A stretch of DNA of 64,000 nt, taken from positions 930,001 through 994,000 of the forward strand of contig JACKMA010000001.1 in NCBI GenBank assembly GCA_024235635.1, written 5' to 3'. The DNA is from Zoogloeaceae bacterium (GTDB lineage Bacteria > Pseudomonadota > Gammaproteobacteria > Burkholderiales > Rhodocyclaceae). A program made the translations under genes and the position numbers. Below are positions 1 through 9,026 of the stretch, in pieces. Position 1 is the stretch's first letter. Each line of letters opens with the position of its first letter. The notes beneath the pieces were generated by a model that saw only the letters and a program-made list of their open reading frames with translations, was not told the origin of the DNA and searched no databases.

Positions 1-349
1 AATACAGGAAGTCGCCGACCAGCACCGACGCCGCATTGCCGAACAGCGCATTCGCGGTCTGGTGACCGCGCCGCAGGTCGGACTCGTCGACGACGTCGTC
101 GTGCAGCAAGGTCGCGGTGTGGATGAATTCGACCACCGCCGCAAGCTCGTGATGATGCCGGCCCGCGTAGCCCATGGCGCCCGCCGAGAACAGGACCAGA
201 GCCGGCCGCAAGCGCTTGCCGCCGCTGTGGATGATGTATTCGGCAACCTGCCGGATCAATACGACATCGGAATGCAGGCGCTCGCGAATCACCGCGTCGA
301 CGGCCTGCATGTCGGCATGGATGGGCAAGTAGAGCTGCTGTGGGGACAC
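1..349 (-). CDS. ispB: Octaprenyl/polyprenyl diphosphate synthase, 5' part only
   Basis: This is the N-terminal part of a trans-isoprenyl diphosphate synthase that makes the ubiquinone side chain; the gene runs off the left edge of the window. Read on the minus strand it shows the SGGKRLRPAL segment and the first aspartate-rich motif (LLHDDVVDESDLRRG), then GNAASVLVGDFLY, all diagnostic of the IspB family. A GTG at 349 (VSPQQLYLPIHADM) fits the family's usual N-terminus best. An in-frame TTG at 403 would overlap the stop of the upstream phosphodiesterase by four bases, and an ATG lies at 309; none has a good ribosome binding site. In many relatives ispB sits next to rplU; here it is 22 kb away. 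Confidence 0.88.
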   Translation of the reverse strand, partial: MSPQQLYLPIHADMQAVDAVIRERLHSDVVLIRQVAEYIIHSGGKRLRPALVLFSAGAMGYAGRHHHELAAVVEFIHTATLLHDDVVDESDLRRGHQTANALFGNAASVLVGDFLY

Positions 350-399
350 GGGTGCGGCCGCGCGAAAAAACGGGATGGTAGGTTCGGCACCGAAGGCCG

Positions 400-1164
400 T
401 CAAGGCGGCACGGCAATGGCTGTCGATTCGGCACCCGTCAGCAACTCCGGCCGATCGGTGAACAGCGCGTCCACCCCGCGCGCCAGCCATCGTGCCGCTC
501 GGGCCGGATCGTTCTCGGTATAGGCGGCCAGCCGATAGCCGGCGTCGTGCACCAGTCTGACCAAATCCTCGTCGAGCGCTGCCACGTGGCAATGCAGCGC
601 AATGCAGCCAAGGCGCGACAAGCGGCTTCGCCAGTCGTCCGGCACCGCCTCCACCAGCAGCGCGCGGGGCAGAAACTCCGCGACGTCGGCGGCAGCGGCC
701 AGCGCGGCCTCCGAGAACGACGACAACAGCGGCGGCGCAGACGCGCCGAGCCAGCAGGACACGACCTGCGGCACGATGGTCTGGGCCGGGGCGCCACCTT
801 CTTCCGCCTCGCACTTCAGTTCGACGTTGGCCGCCAATCCCAGCTCGCGGCACAGCGCCGCGACCTCGCCGAGTCGGGGGATGCGCTCGCCGGCGAAGGC
901 CGGGTGGTGTCGCACGCCGGCATCGCAGGCCGCGAGTTGCGCAGCTGTCAGCGTGGCCACCGTACCTCGGCGGTCGGTGGTGCGGTCGACGAGCGCATCG
1001 TGGATCACCACCGCTTCGCCGTCGGCACTCGCCTGGACGTCGAATTCGACGCCGCGACACCCTAGGGCGGCAGCAACGCGCAGGCCGGCCAGCGTGTTCT
1101 CGGGCGCCAGTGCGCCACCGCAGCGATGGGCGACGACGCGGGGCAGCGGCCATCGATCGGTCAT
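400..1164 (-). CDS. Glycerophosphodiester phosphodiesterase
   Basis: A GDPD-family TIM-barrel enzyme of 254 residues that hydrolyses glycerophosphodiesters to glycerol-3-phosphate and an alcohol. The signature residues are present near the N-terminus: AHRCG, PENT, the metal-binding EFD, and the catalytic VIHD. There is no signal peptide, so it is probably cytoplasmic like UgpQ. The start at 1164 (MTDRWPLP) is preferred over the longer frame to 1242 because it has a GGAG in front and begins just before the first conserved strand. It lies directly upstream of ispB on the same strand and is probably co-transcribed. Substrate preference cannot be read from the sequence. Confidence 0.9.
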   Translation of the reverse strand: MTDRWPLPRVVAHRCGGALAPENTLAGLRVAAALGCRGVEFDVQASADGEAVVIHDALVDRTTDRRGTVATLTAAQLAACDAGVRHHPAFAGERIPRLGEVAALCRELGLAANVELKCEAEEGGAPAQTIVPQVVSCWLGASAPPLLSSFSEAALAAAADVAEFLPRALLVEAVPDDWRSRLSRLGCIALHCHVAALDEDLVRLVHDAGYRLAAYTENDPARAARWLARGVDALFTDRPELLTGAESTAIAVPP

Positions 1165-1316
1165 TGCGCGCGCTCCAGTTGAGATCGCGCGATCTTCGCA
1201 TGAGATCACGCAATGCGGGTGCGGACCGTTCACATCGGCCACGCGATTGCCGTCAAGATTCTGCCTGAAAGGACGTTACTGCCTCCAATGACCACACCAC
1301 GACAGGTACCGGTGCG

Positions 1317-1718
1317 ATGGGACGCAACCTAGCTTGCCTGATGATCATCCTCGGATTGTCCGCATGCGAGCAGATCGGCATCCCCGATCCGCAGAAGCAG
1401 GCGGAGGCCGAACAGGCCGAGGGACGCGCGATCGGAAGCGCCTGCCGCCATGCCGGCCGCGCGCTCGAGGATTGCTTCGCACTCAATCCCGACGCCCACA
1501 AGGCGGCCGTCTTCGAAGGCTGGCGCACGATGAACGACTACATGACCGAGAACAACATCGAGGCCGTCAAACCGACGATTCCCCCCAAGATGCCCGCCGA
1601 GGAAAAGCCGGCGGAGCCCGAAAAGCACGCCGAGGCGGACGCTCACGAAGAAGCGCCTCCGCCGGAGACGCCTCTGTCACGGCTGCGCAATCGCAATCGC
1701 CCGGGCGACGCACACTGA
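1317..1718 (+). CDS. Small putative lipoprotein, function unknown
   Basis: A 133-residue protein with a short hydrophobic leader and a lipobox (LSAC, Cys17), so it is predicted to be a lipoprotein. The mature part has a compact region with two further cysteines (ACRHAGRALEDC) and a WRTMNDYM segment, followed by a low-complexity tail rich in Pro, Glu and Ala with acidic and basic residues. I recognise no enzyme family. The ribosome binding site is weak. The gene converges tail-to-tail on the EAL gene with only five bases between stops and has no obvious operon partner. The lipobox and coding bias support a real gene. Confidence 0.65.
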   Translation: MGRNLACLMIILGLSACEQIGIPDPQKQAEAEQAEGRAIGSACRHAGRALEDCFALNPDAHKAAVFEGWRTMNDYMTENNIEAVKPTIPPKMPAEEKPAEPEKHAEADAHEEAPPPETPLSRLRNRNRPGDAH

Positions 1719-1723
1719 TCGAA

Positions 1724-3517
1724 TCAGGCCAACGCCTGCCGGCCGGCTTCGCGTGCGCGCCACCAGCCAATGAACTCCGCGAGCGGCATCGCGCGCGCCT
1801 CGAGGTGCCCCTGAATCAGATCGCAGCCCGCCTCCGCCAGCAGGTGGCGCGCCTGTTCGTCCTCGACGCCTTCGGCGACCACCTGCAGCCCAAAGCCGTC
1901 CGCCAGCCGCATCACGGCTTCGACGATCGCCTGATCGGGCCGGGAGTGGGCGAGCTGGCGCACGAACATCTGGTCGATCTTCAATTCGGTCACCGGTAGA
2001 TTGCGCAGGTAGGCGAGCGACGAGAAACCGGTACCAAAGTCGTCGAGCGCCACCGGACAACCGAGTTCGCGCAGTTCCGCGATCAGCCTCGCCGCGCGCT
2101 GCTCGTCGGACACCAGCGCCGATTCGGTGATCTCCAGGCCGTAACGTTCGGGCGGCACGCGCCAGGTATCGAGCGCCTGCGCGACCATCACCGGCAACTC
2201 GTCGTCGATCAGATCGTTCGCTGTGACGTTCAGATTGACCCTGACGTCGACACCGGCCTGCGCCAGCTCGGCGGCGACCTTGGCGCCATGCATGATCAAC
2301 CAGTTCGACAGACGCGGCAGCACGCCGATCTGTTGCGCGCCTTCGATGATCCGCGGCGGCGCCACCCACTCGCCACTGTGCCGCTGCCATCGCAGCAGCA
2401 GCTCCACCGAAACACAGCGACCGTCACTGAGCCGGACCTGGGGCTGCAGGTACAGTTGCAGTTCCTGCAGATGAAGCGCATTGAGCAGCTCGCGCTCGAA
2501 ATCGATGGCGTCGCCGACCACGCCTGCAAACTCGCCGCGGTAGTCCTCGAAATCCAGTTCGCGCTGGCGTGCGATCAACAGCGCCGTGCGGGCGGCGACC
2601 TCGAGCGCGAGAGCGTCGCGCCCGTGCTCGGGACCGGCCGCACCGCCCGCCCGCAGCCGCCCGCAGCGCTCGCCGAACTCACCTTCGAGCAAGGCCTCGC
2701 ATGCATTGATCAGCTTGTTGGCGGCGAGCCGCAACTGCGCCGGACTGCGCAAGGCGGGCAGCAGCAGCGACCATTCGTGATCGCCGCTGGCGCACAGCAC
2801 GTCACCGGCACGCACGGCCTCGCCGAGCCGTTGCGACACCGCCAGCCGAAGGCGATCGCGCTCGATCGCGGGCAGATGGCGAACGGCCACACCCCACTCG
2901 ATCGACAGCAGCACGAGCCCGACGCGGACGCTGTCCCCCGCCACCTTCGGCAGCCACTGGGCGAGCAGCCTGCCGACGGCATGTCGGTTGGGCAGACCCG
3001 TCAGGCTGTCGATGTCACCGCGCGCGGCGCCATCTGCGCGTCGCGGCAGCAGGGCCTGGGACAGCAGCGACGCGACGCACCAGGCAAAGGCGTCGATCGC
3101 GAACAGGATGTCCATTTCCAGCCGACCGACGCCCGCACCGTCACTGGTCAGATACCGGGCCGCCGCCTTGACCAGGGCTGCACAGGCGTCGAGTGCGAAT
3201 CCGGCCTCCGCACCGGAGTCGACGCATCGGGCCCAATCTGCGTGAACGCGGTCGAACCAGGGCTGCGGATCGGACCACTCGGTGCAGTTGGCAAGGTCCG
3301 AGCAGAAGCGCGCCTGTGCCTGTTCGCCGCCCCCGGCGGCAACGGAGCCGCCGGCGATCTGCGACAGGCAGACGGCAAATGCGCGTGCGAAGTCTGCCGG
3401 TGCGACCACTCGCGTGAACGCCCGGATCGCTGCCAGTTCGGCGGTGCCGACACCGTGGCTTGCGAGCGCCTGGCGAAAGTCCGGAATCTGCGCCGGCGGG
3501 ATGGCGCCAGCGCTCAT
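1724..3517 (-). CDS. c-di-GMP phosphodiesterase with intact EAL and degenerate GGDEF
   Basis: A 597-residue cytoplasmic protein. Residues 1-160 form an unrecognised alpha-rich sensory region. A GGDEF domain follows (DSLTGLPNRHAV near 170), but its active site reads GDHEW (245-249), so cyclase activity is unlikely; the inhibitory-site motif RxxD is kept as RAGD (236-239) at the normal spacing. The C-terminal EAL domain looks catalytic: ELLLR (E372), an Asn around 430, EITES, DDFGTG (492-497), LKID (K513) and AEGVE (548-552). The start ATG at 3517 overlaps the stop of the HD-GYP gene as ATGA, implying translational coupling. It probably hydrolyses c-di-GMP, with the dead GGDEF acting as a ligand-sensing regulator. 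Confidence 0.9.
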   Translation of the reverse strand: MSAGAIPPAQIPDFRQALASHGVGTAELAAIRAFTRVVAPADFARAFAVCLSQIAGGSVAAGGGEQAQARFCSDLANCTEWSDPQPWFDRVHADWARCVDSGAEAGFALDACAALVKAAARYLTSDGAGVGRLEMDILFAIDAFAWCVASLLSQALLPRRADGAARGDIDSLTGLPNRHAVGRLLAQWLPKVAGDSVRVGLVLLSIEWGVAVRHLPAIERDRLRLAVSQRLGEAVRAGDVLCASGDHEWSLLLPALRSPAQLRLAANKLINACEALLEGEFGERCGRLRAGGAAGPEHGRDALALEVAARTALLIARQRELDFEDYRGEFAGVVGDAIDFERELLNALHLQELQLYLQPQVRLSDGRCVSVELLLRWQRHSGEWVAPPRIIEGAQQIGVLPRLSNWLIMHGAKVAAELAQAGVDVRVNLNVTANDLIDDELPVMVAQALDTWRVPPERYGLEITESALVSDEQRAARLIAELRELGCPVALDDFGTGFSSLAYLRNLPVTELKIDQMFVRQLAHSRPDQAIVEAVMRLADGFGLQVVAEGVEDEQARHLLAEAGCDLIQGHLEARAMPLAEFIGWWRAREAGRQALA

Positions 3518-5061
3518 CCGAGGTAGAACTCCTGGGGATCGATGCCGTAGGCGTCGGACGGCAGCGAGCGCACGATCGCATAGGGCTCCCCGCTCGGCGT
3601 CACCGGGTCGTAGAGCAAGTCGAGCACCGGCGGAAAGGTATTCTGGGACTTGTCCGGGGCCAGCAGCACCATCACCCGTGGCTTCAGCCGTCGCACCCGG
3701 TTCTGGCCGATCACCACACCCACTTCGCCACTGTTGAGCTCCACCAGCGATCCGACCGGATAGATGCCGATGCACTGGATGAACTGATCCACCAATCCCT
3801 CCCGGTGACGGCTCCCGCGCAGCCGGATCAGGTCCTCGAGGGCCTGGTGGGTGCTGAACACCGCGCTGTATTCGCGCTTGCTGGTCATCGCGGTATAGCT
3901 ATCGACCAGGCCGGCAATCTCGGCAGCCATACCGATGGCATCACCGGCGAGGCCCTGGGGGTAGCCCGAGCCGTCGAAGCGCTCGTGGTGCCGATGCACG
4001 ATTTCCAGCACGTCTTCGGGCAACTCGGCGAGTTCGCGGAGGATCGCCATCGAGTAGTCGACGTGGGTCTTGAAGATCTCGTACTCCATCGGCGTGAGCT
4101 TGGCGTTCTTGGCCAGCAACCGGGACGGCAGTCGTATCTTGCCGACATCGTGAAGCATGCCGGCAAGCCCCAGCATCTGGGTCGCCGCATCTCCCATGCC
4201 CAGGCTGCGGCCGAACACCATCATATGGACCGACGTATGCAGGGAATGCTGGTAGCTGCCCTCGTCGGTCGCCTTCAGCCGGGTCAGCCAGATCAGCGCG
4301 TCGGGGTTGCGGGCAATGCTGCGGACCATTTCGTCGATGCCCTCGCGCAATGCACCGATGTCGGGAGAAATGCTGTTGCAGACATCGTCGAGGACCTTCT
4401 CGAGGGCTTGCTGCACCTTGGCGAAGCGAGGCGCGACGTAGACCAGTTCGCGCTCGACCCGGGTGCGCTCGCGGATTCGGGACGCATGGCTGCGCAGCAT
4501 CTGTGCCGCGTCACCGCGCATGCCCGACGACAAGCCATCCGGCTCCCCACTGCGGTCGAGCCGTGACAAGACGCCCTTCAGTGGATCGAGCAGGCGCCCC
4601 AGGCTGCGGTTGGCACCGAGGTCGGGCTCGCCGACCGCCGATCCGGAAACGCGATCGTCGAACTCGTCGTCCGTTGCTTCGGTTTCGATGTCGCGACGCT
4701 CGATGACCGGCAACTGATCGATCTGCCCGCCGCGGATCATGCGCAGGATCTGGACGAAATCCGGCAGCTCGACGGGCTTCCCGGCGGCGCGCTCCTCTGC
4801 CGGTTCGGCCCGTTCCCGGGGGCGGTAGCTGCCACCCACGGTCGACGAGACGTCTTCCCGCTTCGGCGCGCGGTGGGCGTCACCGACCGACCGTGCCCGG
4901 TCCACCGAGACGAATCGGCACAGTCCGCGAAGCTGCGCGAGGGTATCCTCGTCTTCGATCAGGAAACCCTGCAACAGAAACGGCGAGTCGATCCACGGTC
5001 GATCGAGATCGGCGACGAACATGCCGAGCGTGAGTTCCTCGCTCGCAACGATCTCCTTCAT
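3514..5061 (-). CDS. HD-GYP domain c-di-GMP phosphodiesterase with DUF3391 N-terminus
   Basis: A 515-residue protein. The first part (MKEIVASEELTLGMFV) is of the DUF3391 type that often precedes HD-GYP domains, followed by a charged linker. The C-terminal half carries the HD-GYP motifs: an early His (HSLHTSVHMM), LHDVGK, HHERFDGSGYPQGL and DSYTAMTSKREY, so the metal-binding set appears complete and c-di-GMP hydrolysis is expected. The start ATG at 5061 is chosen because the DUF3391 region begins there. The downstream EAL gene overlaps by four bases, so two different classes of c-di-GMP phosphodiesterase are made from one message. Confidence 0.92.
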   Translation of the reverse strand: MKEIVASEELTLGMFVADLDRPWIDSPFLLQGFLIEDEDTLAQLRGLCRFVSVDRARSVGDAHRAPKREDVSSTVGGSYRPRERAEPAEERAAGKPVELPDFVQILRMIRGGQIDQLPVIERRDIETEATDDEFDDRVSGSAVGEPDLGANRSLGRLLDPLKGVLSRLDRSGEPDGLSSGMRGDAAQMLRSHASRIRERTRVERELVYVAPRFAKVQQALEKVLDDVCNSISPDIGALREGIDEMVRSIARNPDALIWLTRLKATDEGSYQHSLHTSVHMMVFGRSLGMGDAATQMLGLAGMLHDVGKIRLPSRLLAKNAKLTPMEYEIFKTHVDYSMAILRELAELPEDVLEIVHRHHERFDGSGYPQGLAGDAIGMAAEIAGLVDSYTAMTSKREYSAVFSTHQALEDLIRLRGSRHREGLVDQFIQCIGIYPVGSLVELNSGEVGVVIGQNRVRRLKPRVMVLLAPDKSQNTFPPVLDLLYDPVTPSGEPYAIVRSLPSDAYGIDPQEFYLG

Positions 5062-5098
5062 GGCCGTTCGCCCCCCGTTCGCTCGAACATCATGACAT

Positions 5099-6139
5099 TC
5101 ATGGCGCGGGGTTCGTGAAACGCAGATGAAGCGCATCGATCGCCTCGATCAGCTCGGTCGGCAACGGCCCGGACCAGGCATCGAGATTCTCGGCGAGCTG
5201 CCCGACCGAGGTCGCGCCGATGATGGTGCTGCCGACGCACCAGCGATGGTAGATCCACGACAGGGCCATTCGGGTCAGCGACATCCCGGCCTCGCGTGCC
5301 AGTGCCCGGTAGGCGGCGACCGCCTCGGGCACGCCCGGCTTCTGGTAGCGGGCGCCGAATCCCGGGAAGGCATTGACACGCCCCGGGGCACCGGCATCGT
5401 CGAGATATTTCCCGGTCAGGTGACCGAATGCCAACGGAGAATAGGCCATCAGCGAGACCCGCTCGCGGTGGCACAATTCGGCGAGACCGTAATCGAATAC
5501 CCGATTCAGCAGGTTGTACGCGTTCTGTATCGTCGCGACGCGAGGCAGACCGTGCTCCCGCGCCTGCCGCAGGAATTCGGATACCCCCCAGGGATGCTCG
5601 TTGGAGAGGCCGACATGGCGAATCTTGCCGGCGTCCACCAACTCTTTCAGGGCTTCGAGCTGTTCCCGGATTGGCGTGCCCGACCGTTCGTTGGTCGGAT
5701 CGAATTGCCATTGGCCGAACATCGGTTGATTGCGCTCCGGCCAATGCAGCTGGTAGAGATCGATGTAATCGGTCTGCAGGCGTTCGAGACTGGCGTGCAC
5801 GGCGGCGACGATATTGTCCCGGTCCAGGCACGGCGATCCGCCACGGATCCATCCGAGGCGCCGCCCCGCTCCGACCACTTTGGTCGCCAGCACGATGCGG
5901 TCACGCCGCTGGCGCCGCAACCAGGTTCCGACGATCCGCTCGGTGGCACCGTAGGTTTCGGCAGCGGGCGGTACCGCGTAAAGTTCCGCGGTATCAATGA
6001 AGTTCACGCCGCGCGAGACGGCGAAGTCGAGCTGGGCGTGGGCTTCGGCTTCACCGTTCTGCTGCCCGAAGGTCATCGTACCCAGACAGACCGGTGACAC
6101 CAGAAGGTCACTGGCCCCCAGCCGTCGCAATTCAAACAC
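5099..6139 (-). CDS. tas: NADP(H)-dependent aldo-keto reductase, Tas type
   Basis: A 346-residue aldo-keto reductase closely matching Tas of Escherichia coli in length and sequence, including the MTFGQQNGEAEAHAQLDFAV region, the TIQNAYNLLNR segment and the terminal PAP. The catalytic tetrad is visible as Asp and Tyr in FIDTAELY, Lys in LATKV and His in LYQLHWP. Tas-type enzymes are cytoplasmic oxidoreductases of unclear natural substrate. The stop lies 37 bases upstream of the HD-GYP start on the same strand. It is divergent from rlmM with about 90 bases between start codons. Confidence 0.92.
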   Translation of the reverse strand: MFELRRLGASDLLVSPVCLGTMTFGQQNGEAEAHAQLDFAVSRGVNFIDTAELYAVPPAAETYGATERIVGTWLRRQRRDRIVLATKVVGAGRRLGWIRGGSPCLDRDNIVAAVHASLERLQTDYIDLYQLHWPERNQPMFGQWQFDPTNERSGTPIREQLEALKELVDAGKIRHVGLSNEHPWGVSEFLRQAREHGLPRVATIQNAYNLLNRVFDYGLAELCHRERVSLMAYSPLAFGHLTGKYLDDAGAPGRVNAFPGFGARYQKPGVPEAVAAYRALAREAGMSLTRMALSWIYHRWCVGSTIIGATSVGQLAENLDAWSGPLPTELIEAIDALHLRFTNPAP

Positions 6140-6227
6140 CCGGTCTCGACTCCATGTTCATACAGATGGTCTGCTCCCCCTGCCCTCGCCCTGCCCGACC
6201 CGCCCGTGCGACATACCGGGTTTCGCC

Positions 6228-7316
6228 ATGAAACCTGCGCCCGCCCATGTGGACTGTCGATTCGTAATGGCGCTTTGCCGGCCCGGTTTCGAGACCGAAT
6301 GTTCGGGCGAATTGATGGCCCGGCTCGACCACGCCGGTATCAACGGCCGATCCGTCGGATCTCTTGACTCGGGTCAGGTTCGCGTCGATCTGGACAACAT
6401 ACACCGGTTCGAGCTTCTCGACCGTGCAATCCGACTAGTTTCACTGACGTTTTCGCGGCAACTGGCGTTCGGCTTCGGGCATGCCGACGGGCTCGCCGGC
6501 AAGGACCGCGTGTCGCCCCTGCTGGACGCCGCCAAGCAGGCCGGAACGCCCTTTTCGGCGATCCTGGTCGAAGCCGGGGACGGCGCCGAACAACGTCCGC
6601 TGGCCGCACTCGGCCGCCGCCTGGAGCCGGCCCTGGTGCGCGCATTTGCAAAGTACAGCGTGCTGCGCCCGCGACGCACCGAACTCGCTCGCCTGCACAT
6701 ACATCTGCCGGCTCCCGGCAGCGCCTGGCTCGGGCTGTCCGCGGCCGACAACGCGTCACCATGGTCGATGGGCATTCCGCGATTGCGCATGCCGTCGCAG
6801 GCGCCGAGCCGGTCGACGCTGAAGCTGGTGGAGGCATTCATGACCCTGCTGACGCCGGCCGAACTCGAGCTGACGATGCGCGCCGGACAGCGCGCCGTGG
6901 ATCTTGGCGCCGCGCCCGGTGGCTGGAGCTGGCATCTGGCCAACCGCGGCCTGCGGGTCACCGCGATCGACAACGGGCCGATGGCGCCGCAGGCCCTTGC
7001 CACCGGCATGATCGAACATGTACGCGCCGACGGCTTCACCTGGCGCCCTGACGGCAGCGTCGACTGGCTGGTCTGCGACATGGTCGAGCAGCCGGCGCGA
7101 ATCAGTCGGCTGGTGGCCGACTGGGTGGCAAGCGGACGAGCACGTCGCGCAATATTCAACCTGAAGCTGCCGATGAAGAAGCGTCTGGAAGAACTCGAGC
7201 GTTGCCGCCGGCTGATCGACGATCGATTCCGCCAGGCATCGCTCGGATTCGACTTGCGCATGCGCCAGTTGTACCACGACCGGGAGGAGGTGACGGCTTA
7301 CCTGGCGCCGCGCTGA
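6228..7316 (+). CDS. rlmM: 23S rRNA 2'-O-ribose C2498 methyltransferase
   Basis: A 362-residue SAM-dependent methyltransferase that modifies C2498 of 23S rRNA before the ribosome is fully assembled. The C-terminal Rossmann fold shows the SAM-binding motif VDLGAAPGGWSW, then IDNGPM, the catalytic LVCDMVEQPA segment and FNLKLPMKKR, matching RlmM motif by motif and giving the K-D-K type catalytic set. The N-terminal half is the RNA-binding part (ALCRPGFETECSGEL). The ATG at 6228 (MKPAPAHVDC) matches the family N-terminus; the longer reading frame upstream overlaps the divergent tas gene. Confidence 0.92.
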   Translation: MKPAPAHVDCRFVMALCRPGFETECSGELMARLDHAGINGRSVGSLDSGQVRVDLDNIHRFELLDRAIRLVSLTFSRQLAFGFGHADGLAGKDRVSPLLDAAKQAGTPFSAILVEAGDGAEQRPLAALGRRLEPALVRAFAKYSVLRPRRTELARLHIHLPAPGSAWLGLSAADNASPWSMGIPRLRMPSQAPSRSTLKLVEAFMTLLTPAELELTMRAGQRAVDLGAAPGGWSWHLANRGLRVTAIDNGPMAPQALATGMIEHVRADGFTWRPDGSVDWLVCDMVEQPARISRLVADWVASGRARRAIFNLKLPMKKRLEELERCRRLIDDRFRQASLGFDLRMRQLYHDREEVTAYLAPR

Positions 7317-7343
7317 TCGGACCCGGCTTCGCCAATGTATAAT
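7313..7343 (+). promoter_or_regulatory. Candidate sigma-70 promoter of rhlE
   Basis: A perfect TATAAT lies at 7338-7343, immediately preceded by TG. The -35 region about 19 bases upstream (CTGATC, 7313-7318) is weak and overlaps the end of rlmM. Transcription from here would give rhlE an untranslated leader of about 135 bases. Long leaders are known for cold-inducible RNA helicases, but no cold-box motif was recognised. Confidence 0.45.
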
Positions 7344-7485
7344 CTACAGTTTTTGCGCTCGTCACACCGGTCGACGGGCGGGCCGGCAGCCATGCCAGCG
7401 CCATACCCGGACAATTTGAACCCTATCCACGCCCGTGCCGGTCGCACGCGTTTTGCGGCGGGCGGACTAATGAGCGATCCAGCGA

Positions 7486-8916
7486 ATGAAATTTGCGGAC
7501 CTCGGGCTCCTTCCCGAACTGCAGCGTGCCGTGGCCGACGCCGGCTACACCGAACCGACTCCGATCCAGCAGCAGGCGATTCCGATCGTGATGCACGGCC
7601 TCGACGTGATGGGCGGCGCACAGACCGGCACCGGCAAGACCGCCGGCTTCACGTTGCCGATGCTGCATCGGCTGGCGCGTCACGCCAGCACCAGCACCTC
7701 CCCGGCGCGCCACCCGGTGCGGGCACTGATCCTTGCACCCACGCGTGAGCTTGCGATGCAGGTGCACGAGTCCGTGCAGACCTACGGCAAGTACCTGCCC
7801 CTGCGCTCGACCTGCATCTACGGCGGCGTCGACATGAATCCGCAGATGCAGGAGCTGCGCCGCGGTATCGAGATCGTCGTGGCCACCCCCGGGCGCCTGC
7901 TCGATCACGTCCAGCAGAAGACGATCCAGTTCGGTCAGGTCGAGATCCTGGTACTCGACGAGGCCGACCGGATGCTCGACATGGGATTCATCCCGGATAT
8001 CCGGCGCATTCTTGCGTTGCTGCCGGCGAATCGCCAGAGTCTGTTGTTCTCGGCGACCTTCTCGAACGAGATCAAGAAGCTCGCGGATCAGATGCTGAAG
8101 AATCCGCAGTTGATCGAAGTCGCGCGCCGCAACACGGTCAGCGAGACAATCAGCCATCGCGTGCACCCGGTGTCGGCGGGCCTGAAGCGCAACCTGCTGG
8201 CCCACATCCTGCGCCACGAACCCGATTCCCAGGTGCTGGTGTTCGTAGACACCAAATTGGTGTGCTCCCGCCTCGCGCATTTCCTCGCGCGTCACGAGAT
8301 CGCTGCCGACGCGATTCATGGCGACAAGAGCCAGCAGCAACGCACCGAAACCCTCGACGGCTTCAAGTCCGGGCGGATTCGCGTGCTGGTGGCGACCGAC
8401 GTCGCCGCCCGCGGCCTCGACATCGACGACCTGCCCTACGTCATCAATTTCGAACTGCCGCACACGGCCGAAGACTATGTGCACAGGATCGGCCGGACCG
8501 GCCGCGCCGGCCGAAGTGGCAACGCGGTGTCACTGGTGTGTGCCGAGGAACGTGGACGCCTCGCCGAGATCCAGAAGCTGATCAACCTCGAGATTCCGCA
8601 GGAACCGATCGCCGGCTTCGACGTCGAGGACGATTTCCATGACGGCGGGCAACGCAAGCGCCGCGGCGACAAGCGCCCGCGAAGCGACAAGGAAGGCGGT
8701 GGCCGCGGCAGCGCAAGCCGTGGTCGCACATCGGGCAGGAAATCCCCGTTGATCGCGGCGGACGGATTCGATTTCAGCCAGCCCTACCAGCCGATGGCGC
8801 AGGACGCGGACAAACTTGGCGAAACCGATGGTGAAATCCAGCCGCCGGCCGCCGTGCGCAAGCATCAGCGCCCGATCGCCTTCCTGCTCGGCGGACTGGG
8901 CCGAAAGCCGGGCTGA
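7486..8916 (+). CDS. rhlE: DEAD-box ATP-dependent RNA helicase, RhlE type
   Basis: A 476-residue RNA helicase with the complete motif set: Q motif (YTEPTPIQQQAIP), motif I AQTGTGKT, PTRELAMQ, TPGRLLD, DEAD, SAT, then the second RecA domain with DVAARGLDI and HRIGRTGRAG. The C-terminal tail (after about residue 380) is basic and disordered, rich in Arg, Lys, Gly and Ser (KRRGDKRPR), as in RhlE proteins, where it contributes to RNA binding. Expected roles are mRNA turnover and ribosome assembly. It stands alone, with a stem-loop just downstream. Confidence 0.93.
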   Translation: MKFADLGLLPELQRAVADAGYTEPTPIQQQAIPIVMHGLDVMGGAQTGTGKTAGFTLPMLHRLARHASTSTSPARHPVRALILAPTRELAMQVHESVQTYGKYLPLRSTCIYGGVDMNPQMQELRRGIEIVVATPGRLLDHVQQKTIQFGQVEILVLDEADRMLDMGFIPDIRRILALLPANRQSLLFSATFSNEIKKLADQMLKNPQLIEVARRNTVSETISHRVHPVSAGLKRNLLAHILRHEPDSQVLVFVDTKLVCSRLAHFLARHEIAADAIHGDKSQQQRTETLDGFKSGRIRVLVATDVAARGLDIDDLPYVINFELPHTAEDYVHRIGRTGRAGRSGNAVSLVCAEERGRLAEIQKLINLEIPQEPIAGFDVEDDFHDGGQRKRRGDKRPRSDKEGGGRGSASRGRTSGRKSPLIAADGFDFSQPYQPMAQDADKLGETDGEIQPPAAVRKHQRPIAFLLGGLGRKPG

Positions 8917-8927
8917 ATCGCCCCACC

Positions 8928-8965
8928 GACCGGAAAAGCACGGGTTTCCTCCCGCTTATCCGGTC
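8928..8965 (+). terminator. Stem-loop after rhlE, possible terminator without U-tract
   Basis: Arms GACCGGA (8928-8934) and TCCGGTC (8959-8965) are perfect complements, and the interior adds AAGC/GCTT and GGG/CCC pairs with a small bulge, giving a long hairpin 12 bases after the rhlE stop. No T-run follows, so it may be a Rho-assisted or mRNA-protecting structure rather than a classical terminator. Confidence 0.35.
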
Positions 8966-9026
8966 AAGTCACCAGACGTTCGGTCGTTACATTCGCTTCA
9001 TTGCGAAGCCGTGTTCGATTCGACGC

